DNA from: Enterococcus_D entomosocium
GTDB lineage: Bacteria > Bacillota > Bacilli > Lactobacillales > Enterococcaceae
Assembly (NCBI RefSeq): GCF_030441895.1
Contig: NZ_JARJAS010000005.1
Length of the DNA: 64,000 bases
Strand: one strand, 5' to 3'
Shown: in pieces, positions 42,166 to 51,005 of the stretch
Layout: each line of letters opens with the position of its first letter
Position numbering within the stretch: the stretch's first letter is position 1
Position numbers and translations under genes: made by a program
Notes under the pieces: generated by a model
Seen by the model: only the letters and a program-made list of their open reading frames with translations
Told to the model about the DNA's origin: nothing
Database searches by the model: none

Positions 42166-44361
42166 ATGATGAACATTAAGAGAAATCCTGAGCAAGGGTT
42201 GGAAAGACAGTCCGCTTTGCGTCAGTTAAAAATCGTAAAACGTGATGGACGGCTTGTCGATTTTGATGATCAAAAAATTTATGATGCGTTAGTGAAAGCC
42301 CTGAGAAAAATCAACGGTGAGCTTTCTCCCATCGACCACGAAAAAATCACCGAGATCGTTGACAGTGTCGATCACGAGATCGCGGAACGTTTTCGTACAA
42401 ATGTAAAAATCTATGAGATCCAAAATATCGTCGAGCATATCTTGTTAGCAAAGAACGAGTATGCCTTGGCTGAAGAATATATCAACTACCGGACCCATCG
42501 TGATTTCGAACGCAGCAAAGCAACAGACATCAACTTTACGATCAATAAATTGATGAATAAAGATCAATCGGTCGTCAATGAAAATGCCAATAAGGATAGT
42601 AACGTGTTCAACACACAACGTGATTTGACCGCTGGGATCGTAGGAAAATCGATTGGTTTGAAAATGCTGCCTCCTCACGTGGCAAATGCCCACCAAAAAG
42701 GCGACATTCATTACCATGACTTGGATTATCATCCATATACCCCAATGACTAACTGCTGCCTAATCGATTTTAAAGGCATGCTAAATAATGGATTTAAAAT
42801 TGGGAACGCCGAAGTGGAATCGCCAAAATCGATCCAAACGGCCACCGCTCAAATCTCACAAATCATTGCAAATGTAGCATCGAGTCAATATGGTGGCTGT
42901 TCTGCTGATCGAACAGATGAATTATTGGCTCCTTTTGCTGAGTTGAATTACCAAAAACATTTAAAAGATGCCGAAGAATGGATTGAGACACCCGAACGTC
43001 GGGAAGCTTACGCGAAGAGCAAAACCCGCAAAGATATCTACGATGCAATGCAAAGTCTAGAATACGAAATCAATACGTTATTCACCTCTAACGGACAAAC
43101 GCCGTTTACTTCCCTTGGCTTTGGTTTAGGAACCAACTGGTTCGAACGGGAAATTCAACGAGCGATTCTCCAAATTCGCATCAACGGGTTAGGCAGTGAA
43201 AAGCGTACTGCTATTTTCCCGAAATTGATTTTTAGTATTCGCCGTGGGGTCAACTTGGCACCTACCGATCCGAACTATGATATTAAAGAACTGGCTTTAG
43301 AATGTGCCACTAAACGGATGTATCCGGATATTTTGAATTATGATAAATTGGTTGAATTGACTGGCAGCTTTAAAGTGCCGATGGGCTGTCGTTCTTTCTT
43401 GCAAGGCTGGAAAAACGAACGTGGTGAAGAAATCAATGTCGGTCGGATGAATCTAGGTGTCGTGACATTGAATATTCCACGGATCGCCTTAGAAGCAAAT
43501 GGCGATCAAGAAAAATTCTGGTCACTGCTGGAGGACCGTCTGCAAATCGTTAAAGATGCCCTTGTCTATCGAGTGGAACGCTGTAAAGAAGCGAGTCCCG
43601 CCAATGCGCCGATCCTTTATATGTATGGGGCTTTCGGTGAACGTTTGGATCGCAAAGACAATGTCAACGAATTATTCAAAAACAAACGTGCCACTGTTTC
43701 GCTTGGTTACATTGGTTTATACGAAGCTGCTTCGGCTTTTTACGGTGGAACTTGGGAACAAGACCCAGAAGCAAAGGCCTTTACGATGGCGATCGTGAAA
43801 GAATTGAAAGCTCATGCCGATGCCTGGGGCGATGAATACGGCTATCATTTCAGTGTGTACTCGACCCCTAGTGAAAGCTTGACCGATCGTTTCTGTCGCT
43901 TAGATACCGAAAAATTCGGTGAAGTTGAAAATATTACCGACAAAGAATATTATACCAATAGCTTCCACTATGATGTGCGGAAAAATCCGACACCATTTGA
44001 GAAACTTGATTTTGAAAAGGACTATCCAAAATACTGTTCTGGTGGCTTTATTCATTACTGTGAATATCCAGTCTTGCAGCAAAATCCAAAAGCGTTAGAA
44101 GCAGTTTGGGATTACGCATATGATCGGGTCGCTTATCTTGGAACAAATACCCCTATCGATCACTGTTACGAGTGCGGATATGAAGGAGACTTTAATCCAA
44201 CCGAACGAGGCTTTGAATGTCCACAATGTGGCAATCACGATCCAAAAAGTTGTGATGTTGTCAAAAGAACCTGCGGGTATCTTGGAAATCCTCAAGCTCG
44301 CCCGATGGTCAACGGTCGTCACAAAGAAATCTCTGCTCGGGTCAAACATTTGCAAGAATAA
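42166..44361 (+). CDS. nrdD: Anaerobic ribonucleoside-triphosphate reductase
   Basis: Class III ribonucleotide reductase, 731 residues, making dNTPs without oxygen. The N-terminal ATP-cone (about 20-115) begins KIVKRDGRLVDFDDQKIYDAL. The catalytic domain follows, and the C-terminus carries the zinc site (CYECGYEG and CPQCGNH) and the glycyl radical in RTCGYLGN. AAGGAG lies eight bases before ATG 42166, so the upstream GTG 42157 is rejected. Operon with nrdG after a partial hairpin. Confidence 0.96.
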   Translation: MMNIKRNPEQGLERQSALRQLKIVKRDGRLVDFDDQKIYDALVKALRKINGELSPIDHEKITEIVDSVDHEIAERFRTNVKIYEIQNIVEHILLAKNEYALAEEYINYRTHRDFERSKATDINFTINKLMNKDQSVVNENANKDSNVFNTQRDLTAGIVGKSIGLKMLPPHVANAHQKGDIHYHDLDYHPYTPMTNCCLIDFKGMLNNGFKIGNAEVESPKSIQTATAQISQIIANVASSQYGGCSADRTDELLAPFAELNYQKHLKDAEEWIETPERREAYAKSKTRKDIYDAMQSLEYEINTLFTSNGQTPFTSLGFGLGTNWFEREIQRAILQIRINGLGSEKRTAIFPKLIFSIRRGVNLAPTDPNYDIKELALECATKRMYPDILNYDKLVELTGSFKVPMGCRSFLQGWKNERGEEINVGRMNLGVVTLNIPRIALEANGDQEKFWSLLEDRLQIVKDALVYRVERCKEASPANAPILYMYGAFGERLDRKDNVNELFKNKRATVSLGYIGLYEAASAFYGGTWEQDPEAKAFTMAIVKELKAHADAWGDEYGYHFSVYSTPSESLTDRFCRLDTEKFGEVENITDKEYYTNSFHYDVRKNPTPFEKLDFEKDYPKYCSGGFIHYCEYPVLQQNPKALEAVWDYAYDRVAYLGTNTPIDHCYECGYEGDFNPTERGFECPQCGNHDPKSCDVVKRTCGYLGNPQARPMVNGRHKEISARVKHLQE

Positions 44362-44363
44362 TC

Positions 44364-44401
44364 ATAAAAGGAGTGTTAGATTTCTTCTACACTCCTTTTA
44401 T
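44364..44401 (+). terminator. Hairpin between nrdD and nrdG (partial terminator or processing site)
   Basis: Stem ATAAAAGGAGTGT(T)AGA / TCTACACTCCTTTTAT with loop TTTCT, followed by only a short T-run. It sequesters an AAAGGAG that has no start codon after it. It likely lowers nrdG expression relative to nrdD. Confidence 0.55.
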
Positions 44402-44441
44402 CGAACAACCCCTGTAATTCACAATAGAAAGAAGTTTTCGT

Positions 44442-45038
44442 ATGAGAAATCCTAAGCCCCAAGAATGGAAAGCAAACGAGTACAGTCAAAATTATATCGC
44501 TGATTACAAAGCCTTCAACTTTGTGGACGGTGAAGGCATCCGAAATAGTTTATATGTGAGCGGCTGCCTGTTTGCTTGTGAAGGCTGTTTCAACAAAGCC
44601 GTCCAAAACTTTCGCTACGGCACACCTTTTACCCAAGAGCTAGAGGATCGAATCATTGAGGATCTGCGACATGACTATGTTCAAGGACTGACCCTCCTAG
44701 GCGGCGAACCTTTCTTGAACACGACGGTCTGTCTGAAAGTTGTTGATCGCGTTCGCGCCGAATTTGGTCATAGCAAGGACATTTGGAGCTGGTCAGGCTA
44801 CACTTACGAAGAACTGCTCTTGGAGACCCCTGACAAACTAGAACTTTTATCCAAAATTGATATTTTGGTGGACGGCCGTTTTGAACTCAGCAAGCGAAAC
44901 CTAAACTTGCAGTTTCGTGGTAGCAGCAATCAACGAATCATTGATCTTGCTGCATCTCGAGAACAAGGAAAAGCGGTTATCTGGGCAAAGTGCAAAGATG
45001 CTGAAGCAAGTTACGAACAAATCAAAAAACAAATTTAA
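44442..45038 (+). CDS. nrdG: Anaerobic ribonucleotide reductase activating protein
   Basis: Radical-SAM activase of 198 residues that installs the glycyl radical on NrdD. The cluster motif is GCLFACEGCFN (CX3CX2C, about 41-48) and the SAM motif is LTLLGGEPF (about 83-91). The ribosome-binding site before ATG 44442 is weak (AGAAAGAAG), consistent with a low dose of activase relative to NrdD. Confidence 0.95.
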   Translation: MRNPKPQEWKANEYSQNYIADYKAFNFVDGEGIRNSLYVSGCLFACEGCFNKAVQNFRYGTPFTQELEDRIIEDLRHDYVQGLTLLGGEPFLNTTVCLKVVDRVRAEFGHSKDIWSWSGYTYEELLLETPDKLELLSKIDILVDGRFELSKRNLNLQFRGSSNQRIIDLAASREQGKAVIWAKCKDAEASYEQIKKQI

Positions 45039-45044
45039 CGACTC

Positions 45045-45142
45045 AAAACACCGTGCTTCTTGAGATGACCCCAAAAGTTAGACCAAAAAATCGAACTTTT
45101 GGGGTCACCACATCTTCCTTCAAAGATGATGCACGGTGTTTT
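45045..45142 (+). terminator. nrdG terminator with oversized loop holding a palindromic insert
   Basis: Outer stem AAAACACCGTGC / GCACGGTGTTTT (45045-45056, 45131-45142) plus T-run. The 74-base loop contains the 42-bp palindrome at 45066-45107 and a small CATCTT/AAGATG hairpin. Normal terminators have loops of a few bases, so the loop looks expanded by insertion. Confidence 0.75.
45066..45107. repeat. 42-bp palindromic element TGACCCC...GGGGTCA
   Basis: Arms TGACCCCAAAAGTT and AACTTTTGGGGTCA (14 bp, perfect) enclose AGACCAAAAAATCG. The TGACCCCAAAAGTTAGAC end resembles terminal inverted repeats of IS3-type elements, by memory of the family. It shares GTTAGACCAAAAAATC with the loop of the 38972-39057 terminator. 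Confidence 0.6.
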
Positions 45143-45173
45143 TTTTGTTATATAAAAATCAGTGACCAAGCTT

Positions 45174-45830
45174 TTAAAGGTACTTACTTGCTTCACGAAC
45201 CGTCAAAGGCGCCAGACTTTTTTGATGGCGTAGAAGAAAATCTTGGACCCACAGAGGATTCGTCTTGGCATAGTCTCGCAAGCTCCAGCCAATGGCTTTG
45301 TTGATAAAGAATTCAGAACTCCCCAAATTGTTGACAAGGATCTCTTCAAGTAATGGTCGATCCATCTGTTCTTTTTGCAACAATTGGTGAAGAATCGCCA
45401 CTCGCCGTAGCCAAAGATTATCCTCAAGACTCCAACGAAGCATCTCAGCCTTTAACGCTGGCAGTCGGCGAACAAGCTTTCTGACGACCTCACTTAGTGC
45501 GTCCACGCTATCCCACCAAGATTTCGTTATGACTAACTGTTCAATTTTTCCTAGATCAACGGCTGATAAAAAGGGCTCCAGCGCCACTAAATAATCAATC
45601 GCAAGGTACTGGTGTTCCCGATAGCTGCTTTGCCAACATTGATCGATAAATTCCCAATCGATTCGTTTCATTTGTTTTGCTGCTTTAAAGGCTGCTTTTT
45701 CCTGCTGACGGCGCAACGGTGTAGGGATGCCTAAAAACTCAAACTGATGCCGCATATAGGCGGCCATTTTTTCCCTTCGTTCTTCATCAGCCAAAGCAAT
45801 CATCGTTTCATATACTTGATAGATCGTCAT
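45174..45830 (-). CDS. DNA alkylation repair protein (AlkD-like HEAT-repeat)
   Basis: Alpha-helical HEAT-like protein of 218 residues. The AlkD-type motifs are GIPTPLRRQQEKAAFKA near the start and KSWWDSVDALSEVVRKLV (about 105-122), the latter lining the lesion-binding groove. C-terminal FINKAIGWSLRDYAKTNP is the conserved family end. AlkD removes alkylated bases; specificity here is untested. It is 20 bases after dinB, so the two form a DNA-damage unit. Confidence 0.88.
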   Translation of the reverse strand: MTIYQVYETMIALADEERREKMAAYMRHQFEFLGIPTPLRRQQEKAAFKAAKQMKRIDWEFIDQCWQSSYREHQYLAIDYLVALEPFLSAVDLGKIEQLVITKSWWDSVDALSEVVRKLVRRLPALKAEMLRWSLEDNLWLRRVAILHQLLQKEQMDRPLLEEILVNNLGSSEFFINKAIGWSLRDYAKTNPLWVQDFLLRHQKSLAPLTVREASKYL

Positions 45831-45850
45831 ATTGGTCCTCCTTTTTAGGT

Positions 45851-46975
45851 CTACTGATCGTCAGATGTTTGCCATAAAGGCAGTACGATATTTTCATAGG
45901 TCAGAGGATCGAGATTTGTGACGGTGATTCCCAAAAGACGAATGCCTTTTTCAAGACCTAAAATCTCTTCCCAAATGAGACTGGCTTCTGAAAATAACTG
46001 TTCTTTTTTATGAACGTAAATCGGCAAAGTCACTCGTTTAGTGATCGTAGAGTAATCACTGTAACGGACTTTCAACACGACTGTTTTGCCATGTTTCTGT
46101 GTGCGCTTTAGTGATCTCTCAACTTCTTCTGCGATGGCGCGTAATTGACTTAAAACTTGTTCTTCACTCGTTAATGGATTGCCGTATGTATGCTCCTTAC
46201 CGACTGATTTTCGTTCTCTGGTCACACTGACTGGTGAATCATGGATTCCTCTAACTTTGCGATACAAAGAATACCCCATTTTGCCAAATTCGCGGATCAA
46301 CGCCATCTCACTCCAAGCGTATAGATCTGCTCCTGTAAAAATGCCTAACTCATGCATCCTGGGGACAGTTTTCTTCCCGATCCCATGAAATTTATCGATG
46401 GGTAGTTGTTGTAAAAAGGCCACTGCCTCATCCGGCATCACCACTGTTAACCCTCGTGGTTTATGATAATCCGAGGACAATTTTGCCAAAAACTTGTTGT
46501 AACTGACGCCTGCCGAACAAGTCAAATGGGTCTCATGCCAGATGTCTCGCTGAATCAGACGAGCGATCTTAATTGCTGAAGGACAGTTGATTTTGTTCAC
46601 TGTGACGTCCAGATACGCTTCATCAATTGAAACTGGTTCGATGATGTCGGTGTATCGGTGAAAAATTTCTCTGACTTGCTGGGACACTTCACGATACTTT
46701 TGATGATTCCCCGGTTTAAAAATCGCTTGCGGACAAAGCTCGTAGGCTTTTTGTGCGCTCATTGCCGAATGGATGCCATATTGTCGCGCCAGATAATTCG
46801 CTGTCGTGACCACTCCTCGGCCGCCGGTATCACTTGGGTGACGGGCAATGACAAGGGGATGCTTGGCCAGCTCAGGATCATCCCGTTCTTCCACCGAAGC
46901 AAAAAAAGCATCCATATCAATATGAATAATTTTGCGGCTCGTATCATTTTTTAAGGGAAATTGCAGTTCCGACAT
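45851..46975 (-). CDS. dinB: DNA polymerase IV
   Basis: Y-family translesion polymerase of 374 residues. Catalytic acidic residues lie in HIDMDAFFASVEERDDPEL (about 19-37) and VSIDEAYLDVT (about 118-128). The HhH-containing thumb is GIGKKTVPRMHELGI, and the little-finger domain follows (about 250-360). A canonical C-terminal clamp-binding motif is not obvious. Operon with the AlkD-like gene. Confidence 0.95.
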   Translation of the reverse strand: MSELQFPLKNDTSRKIIHIDMDAFFASVEERDDPELAKHPLVIARHPSDTGGRGVVTTANYLARQYGIHSAMSAQKAYELCPQAIFKPGNHQKYREVSQQVREIFHRYTDIIEPVSIDEAYLDVTVNKINCPSAIKIARLIQRDIWHETHLTCSAGVSYNKFLAKLSSDYHKPRGLTVVMPDEAVAFLQQLPIDKFHGIGKKTVPRMHELGIFTGADLYAWSEMALIREFGKMGYSLYRKVRGIHDSPVSVTRERKSVGKEHTYGNPLTSEEQVLSQLRAIAEEVERSLKRTQKHGKTVVLKVRYSDYSTITKRVTLPIYVHKKEQLFSEASLIWEEILGLEKGIRLLGITVTNLDPLTYENIVLPLWQTSDDQ

Positions 46976-47047
46976 CGTTGCTCACCTCGCTTCTTATTAT
47001 AAACGAACAGAAGTTCCCTATCAAGCAAGGAATCGAGGGAAGCACGC

Positions 47048-47077
47048 AAAAAGGACCAATCTTCATTGGTCCTTCCT
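47048..47077 (-). terminator. Terminator of amt-glnK
   Basis: Stem AAGGACCAAT / ATTGGTCCTT with a CTTC tetraloop and a T5 run on the minus strand, 50 bases beyond glnK. Confidence 0.85.
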
Positions 47078-47125
47078 TCTACATTCACTGCTTTTGCGGC
47101 CCTCTTCATGGTCCAAGAAGTTCTA

Positions 47126-47467
47126 CTATAAGGCAGCTTCCCCTCGTTCATTAGTGCGAATCCGAATCGCTTCTTCCAAAGGGTAGACGAATATTTTGCC
47201 ATCACCGACTTCATCTGTCCGACAGATCGATACAATCAGCTCAATCACGGCATCGACTTTTTCATCTGCCAAAACAAAGCGGACATTTACTTTCGGTAAA
47301 AGAGTCGTGATCACTTCTTGGCCACGAATAAACTCTTTTAACCCTTTTTGATTGCCACACCCGAGAACTTGACTGACCGTCATCCCACTGATCAGATCCG
47401 ATTGATCCAAAGCGGCTTTTAGCTCCTCTAATTTTTCTTGGCGAATAATCGCTTCAACTTTTTTCAT
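47126..47467 (-). CDS. glnK: PII nitrogen-regulatory protein GlnK
   Basis: PII signalling protein of 113 residues that docks on the ammonium channel and binds ATP/2-oxoglutarate. The core begins MKKVEAIIRQEKLEELKAAL. The T-loop reads GLKEFIRGQEVITTLLPK: the Tyr modified by uridylylation in proteobacteria is absent, as usual in Firmicutes. The B-loop is DEVGDGKIFVYPLEEAIRIRT. It follows amt by 16 bases. Confidence 0.95.
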   Translation of the reverse strand: MKKVEAIIRQEKLEELKAALDQSDLISGMTVSQVLGCGNQKGLKEFIRGQEVITTLLPKVNVRFVLADEKVDAVIELIVSICRTDEVGDGKIFVYPLEEAIRIRTNERGEAAL

Positions 47468-47483
47468 GACTGCTCCTCCACTC

Positions 47484-48701
47484 TTAAGAATCTAACCCCA
47501 TAAAGGTAGGATAGGCCGTTTCATCATGTTCGATCCGATCCATCCCCACCGCTTCTTCTTGCTGAGATACGCGAATCGGCATCACCCATTTAATCAAGGT
47601 AATTATGACAAAGGATAGGATACCAGCGAACAAAATCGTAAATACGATACTTTCGGCTTGTGCGATAAAAAGATCAACACCGCCATAAAGCAATCCTGAA
47701 TGTCCACCAACAGCGGGATCGGCAAAGATCCCGGTCATCAAACCACCGAAGATTCCGCCTACCCCGTGACAACCAAAGGCATCCAATGCATCATCTAACC
47801 CTAATCGATGTTTGATGACGGAAATAAAGAAGTAACAAAACGGACTGACTAAAGCGCCAATGATAAAGGAAGACCAAAGGGAGACAAACCCCGCCCCTGG
47901 TGTGATGGCAACTAAGCCCACAACTGCACCTGTACAAGCACCGACGATTGTCGGTTTTCCCACGACGATTTTTTCGATCAGCATCCAAGAAAGCATCGCA
48001 CTGGCTGCTGCTGTATTCGTGGTCATTAGGGCGTGGATCGCTAGACCATCAGCTGCTAACGCAGAGCCAGCATTAAAGCCAAACCAGCCAAACCATAAAA
48101 GACCGGCACCTAGTACAACAAAGGGAATATTATGAGGACGATATTCGGTTTGATGAAATTCTCGTCGCTTACCGACAACGATCGCTAAGACTAGCCCACT
48201 GATTCCCGAACTGATGTGAACGACATTGCCTCCTGCAAAGTCGATCGAGCCGATCGCATCTAAGAAGCCACCGCCCCACACCATATGCGCCATTGGAAAA
48301 TACACGAAAACCAGCCAGAAGCCAATAAATAGAAAAATAGCAGAGAACCGCATTCTTCCAACGACTGATCCAGTGATAATCGCCGTTGTGATCAAAGCAA
48401 ACATCATTTGAAAGGCAGCAAACAACCCTTCTGGAATTCCCTCTCCTTCTGACATCGAAACATGATTGAAAAAGACTTTGTCTAAATTGCCAATAAATGA
48501 TCCTGTCCCGCTAAAGGATAATGTATACCCTAGAGCGACCCAGAGGACGGACGCCAAGCCCATCGTACAAATCACCATCATCATGGTATTGAGGATGTTT
48601 TTGCGTCGTTCCAATCCTCCATAAAAAAATGCCAATGCTGGAGTCATTAGAAAAACCATACCGCTACAAATTAAAATAAATGCAATATTCCCTGTATCCA
48701 T
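47484..48701 (-). CDS. amtB: Ammonium transporter Amt
   Basis: Eleven-span ammonium channel of 405 residues. Signature DFAGGNVVHISSGISGLV contains the first pore His; the second is in FGCHGVGGIFGG. FGWFGFNAGSALAAD is the Amt signature. AAAGGGAGG precedes ATG 48701. Transcribed first in an amt-glnK operon with two GlnR-type boxes upstream. Confidence 0.95.
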   Translation of the reverse strand: MDTGNIAFILICSGMVFLMTPALAFFYGGLERRKNILNTMMMVICTMGLASVLWVALGYTLSFSGTGSFIGNLDKVFFNHVSMSEGEGIPEGLFAAFQMMFALITTAIITGSVVGRMRFSAIFLFIGFWLVFVYFPMAHMVWGGGFLDAIGSIDFAGGNVVHISSGISGLVLAIVVGKRREFHQTEYRPHNIPFVVLGAGLLWFGWFGFNAGSALAADGLAIHALMTTNTAAASAMLSWMLIEKIVVGKPTIVGACTGAVVGLVAITPGAGFVSLWSSFIIGALVSPFCYFFISVIKHRLGLDDALDAFGCHGVGGIFGGLMTGIFADPAVGGHSGLLYGGVDLFIAQAESIVFTILFAGILSFVIITLIKWVMPIRVSQQEEAVGMDRIEHDETAYPTFMGLDS

Positions 48702-48723
48702 TTTACACGCCTCCCTTTCTATA

Positions 48724-48740
48724 TGTTAGCTATCCTAACA
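48724..48740. promoter_or_regulatory. GlnR/TnrA box 1
   Basis: TGTTA-N7-TAACA, a full match to TGTNAN7TNACA, 23 bases upstream of the amt start. Confidence 0.75.
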
Positions 48741-48808
48741 CCATATTTTCGAATAATCTAGATTTTTCTGAGAAAAACATGAATTTTCTGAAAATAGCTG
48801 ACTTTATA

Positions 48809-48825
48809 TGTTAGGTAATATCACA
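48809..48825. promoter_or_regulatory. GlnR/TnrA box 2
   Basis: TGTTA-N7-TCACA, also a full consensus match, 85 bases from box 1. The pair implies nitrogen-limited expression of amt-glnK. Confidence 0.75.
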
Positions 48826-48843
48826 TAAGTGAGCGTGTAGTAC

Positions 48844-48872
48844 AAAAAAATACCGAGAGAAGTCTCGGTATG
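48844..48872 (-). terminator. Terminator of rsmI
   Basis: Stem ATACCGAGA / TCTCGGTAT with a GAAG loop and a T7 run on the minus strand. Confidence 0.9.
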
Positions 48873-48873
48873 A

Positions 48874-49734
48874 TTACTCTTCTATTTGGTGATACGCTTG
48901 ATAGACAAGCTGTTTCTTTACTTGATTACGTTTAGCCACTTCTTTGATTGCTTCTTTTGAGGACATTTCGGCCTCTTCCATCAAGGCAGCTACTTGTTCT
49001 GAGTAACTTCCTTCATAAACAATTTCATGTATTTCAGAAGAGCCTTCCACCAACAGACAGCATTCTCCTTTGATTGGCTGCTGCTCTAAATAGTCGATCA
49101 ATTCAGAAAAGGTCCCTCGCAAGTATTCTTCATGGATTTTTGTCAATTCTCGGCAAATGACTGCCTGACGTTCACCAAATACCTCTAGCATTGTTTCAAT
49201 CGTCGCTGCGATTCGATAGGGTGACTCATAAAAAATCATCGTTGCTTTCTGGGTCGCTAATTCACTCAAGGCTTGTTTTTGTTCTTTTTTCTTACGAGGT
49301 AAAAAGCCATAAAAAAGATTTGGTTGCGGCGATAAGCCTGAAGCAATCAACGCTGTCAAACCTGCCGTAGGTCCCGGAAGCGCAATCACCGCGATTCCTT
49401 CAGCTAGACAGGCCTTGACTAATTCATGCCCCGGATCACTGATGGAGGGCATACCAGCATCGCTGCATTGGGCAATGGTCTTGCCCATCTGCAGCTGTTC
49501 TACCAAATGCGGAACTCGCTCTTTATAATTGTGTTCATGTAAGCTTTTTTGCGGTGTCGAGATCTCAAAATGATTCAACAATTTCTGGGTATTGCGAGTA
49601 TCTTCACTTGCGATCAGGTCCGCTTCTTTTAAAATTTTGACACAACGGACCGTCATATCTTCCAAGTTCCCGATCGGTGTCGGAACAAGATACAGTTTTC
49701 CAGTGTCTTGTTTATAACTTTGTTGCTTTTGCAT
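48874..49734 (-). CDS. rsmI: 16S rRNA 2'-O-ribose C1402 methyltransferase
   Basis: SAM-dependent tetrapyrrole-methylase-fold enzyme, 286 residues. GKLYLVPTPIGNLEDMT begins the family domain, followed by SEDTRNTQKLLNHF, SDAGMPSISDPGHELV and FYESPYRI. C-terminal region resembles other Firmicute RsmI. It is the last gene of the dnaX-yabA block, with a possible terminator in front of it (49750-49780). Confidence 0.95.
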   Translation of the reverse strand: MQKQQSYKQDTGKLYLVPTPIGNLEDMTVRCVKILKEADLIASEDTRNTQKLLNHFEISTPQKSLHEHNYKERVPHLVEQLQMGKTIAQCSDAGMPSISDPGHELVKACLAEGIAVIALPGPTAGLTALIASGLSPQPNLFYGFLPRKKKEQKQALSELATQKATMIFYESPYRIAATIETMLEVFGERQAVICRELTKIHEEYLRGTFSELIDYLEQQPIKGECCLLVEGSSEIHEIVYEGSYSEQVAALMEEAEMSSKEAIKEVAKRNQVKKQLVYQAYHQIEE

Positions 49735-49749
49735 GTACTGCTCCTTTCG

Positions 49750-49780
49750 AAAAAAAGACCAGTGGAAACTGATCTTTTTT
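49750..49780 (-). terminator. Terminator between yabA and rsmI
   Basis: Minus-strand stem AAAAAGATCAGT / ACTGGTCTTTTT with a TTCC loop and T-run. It separates rsmI from the upstream block or makes its expression partial. Confidence 0.7.
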
Positions 49781-49808
49781 CTAACGAACCTATTAGACTG
49801 TCAGTCAG

Positions 49809-50162
49809 TTATTTGCCGCTTTCACGATAGATCACTTCTAGACAAAATGCACAAGGTTCATCATGTTCTCTGCGAGAACCGTATAAGTCATAACAAACAT
49901 GAAATCCTTCTTCGTAAATCTTTTCTAAATTCATTCGTGATTTAGAAAGTTCTTGTTTGACCGATTCAGCGGGTGCATCTGCCACTTGGTTCAACTCACG
50001 AATGTGTTCACGTAAGCGTTGATTTTCCAATTCTAATGTCGTATTTTTTTCGACGATTTCTTGCAAAGACTGCTTCATTTCCGCTAGATTATTTAAGGAA
50101 TTTTGCAACTCCGATTCTAACTGATTCAATCCGTCATATATTGATCGTTTGTCCATGCTCAT
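49809..50162 (-). CDS. yabA: Replication initiation control protein YabA
   Basis: Protein of 117 residues that limits DNA replication initiation by linking DnaA with the DnaN clamp. The N-terminal leucine-zipper coiled coil (about 5-62, LNQLESELQNSLNNLAEM) tetramerises. The C-terminal zinc domain has H and three Cys in GFHVCYDLYGSRREHDEPCAFC. AGGTG supports ATG 50162; ATG 50156 (MDKRS) is also possible. Confidence 0.93.
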   Translation of the reverse strand: MSMDKRSIYDGLNQLESELQNSLNNLAEMKQSLQEIVEKNTTLELENQRLREHIRELNQVADAPAESVKQELSKSRMNLEKIYEEGFHVCYDLYGSRREHDEPCAFCLEVIYRESGK

Positions 50163-50175
50163 TATGGTCACCTAC

Positions 50176-50976
50176 TTATTTTGTCACTAGTTCTTCATAA
50201 TCATATTCGATTGGTGTTTGCCGATCATGCAAACGGACTTTGATCACTCGGCTCAACAGATCCAGCCCAACCACACGTCCTTTGCCATCTGGCGTTTCAA
50301 CTTCCTTGCCGCGATCCGGCAATTCTTTTTTCGCCCGCTCATATTCTTCACTTTCATACTTAAGACAGCACATCAAACGACCGCATAATCCTGAGATTTT
50401 CGCAGGATTCAAGGAAAGTCCTTGATCTTTAGCCATCTTGATGGATACAGGGATAAAATCCCCTAAAAACGTCGCACAGCATAGTTTGCGACCACAGGGC
50501 CCAACTCCGCCTAGTGCCTTCGCTTCATCCCTGACACCGATTTGGCGCAGTTCAATCCGGGTATGAAATTCACTTGCCAAGTCTTTGACTAATTCGCGAA
50601 AGTCAACACGGCTTTCTGCAGTAAACGAAAAAATCAGTTTTGTCCGCTCAAAGGTATAGGCTACTCGAATCAGTTTCATTGGCAACTGATGTGCGCGGAT
50701 TTTTTCTTTTCCAATTTTTAACGCTTCATCTGCCGCCTTTTGATTGGCTGCTGCCTGTTCCAAATCTTTCTTCGTCGCCCGACGTAAGATAGGTTTGACT
50801 ACCTGAGGCAAATCGCTCTCATTCATTTCTCTGCTTTTGGTGACGACTGTGGCAAGACATTTAGCATCTTGTGCTTCCACGATGACTTGGTCATTTATAG
50901 TATAGGTCTGTTTTTTCGGTGTGTAAAAATAAATCTGGCCTACGTCATGATAACGCACTCCGACAACTTCGATCAT
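50176..50976 (-). CDS. yaaT: PSP1-domain protein YaaT/RicT
   Basis: Stage 0 sporulation-type protein of 266 residues with a PSP1 domain (about 60-150). Cys residues in GGVGPCGRKLCCATFLGD and KISGLCGRLMCCLKYE are conserved and, in Bacillus RicT, contribute to Fe-S cluster formation in the Ric complex that promotes RNase Y-dependent mRNA processing. The organism need not sporulate. Located between yabA and holB as usual. Confidence 0.93.
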   Translation of the reverse strand: MIEVVGVRYHDVGQIYFYTPKKQTYTINDQVIVEAQDAKCLATVVTKSREMNESDLPQVVKPILRRATKKDLEQAAANQKAADEALKIGKEKIRAHQLPMKLIRVAYTFERTKLIFSFTAESRVDFRELVKDLASEFHTRIELRQIGVRDEAKALGGVGPCGRKLCCATFLGDFIPVSIKMAKDQGLSLNPAKISGLCGRLMCCLKYESEEYERAKKELPDRGKEVETPDGKGRVVGLDLLSRVIKVRLHDRQTPIEYDYEELVTK

Positions 50977-51005
50977 CTCTGGTCTCCTTTTCCGGCTGCT
51001 GCGTT

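Noticed and set aside
46951..47235. 94-codon minus-strand ORF between glnK and dinB
   Set aside because: Overlaps the 3' part of glnK in another frame and spans the glnK terminator.
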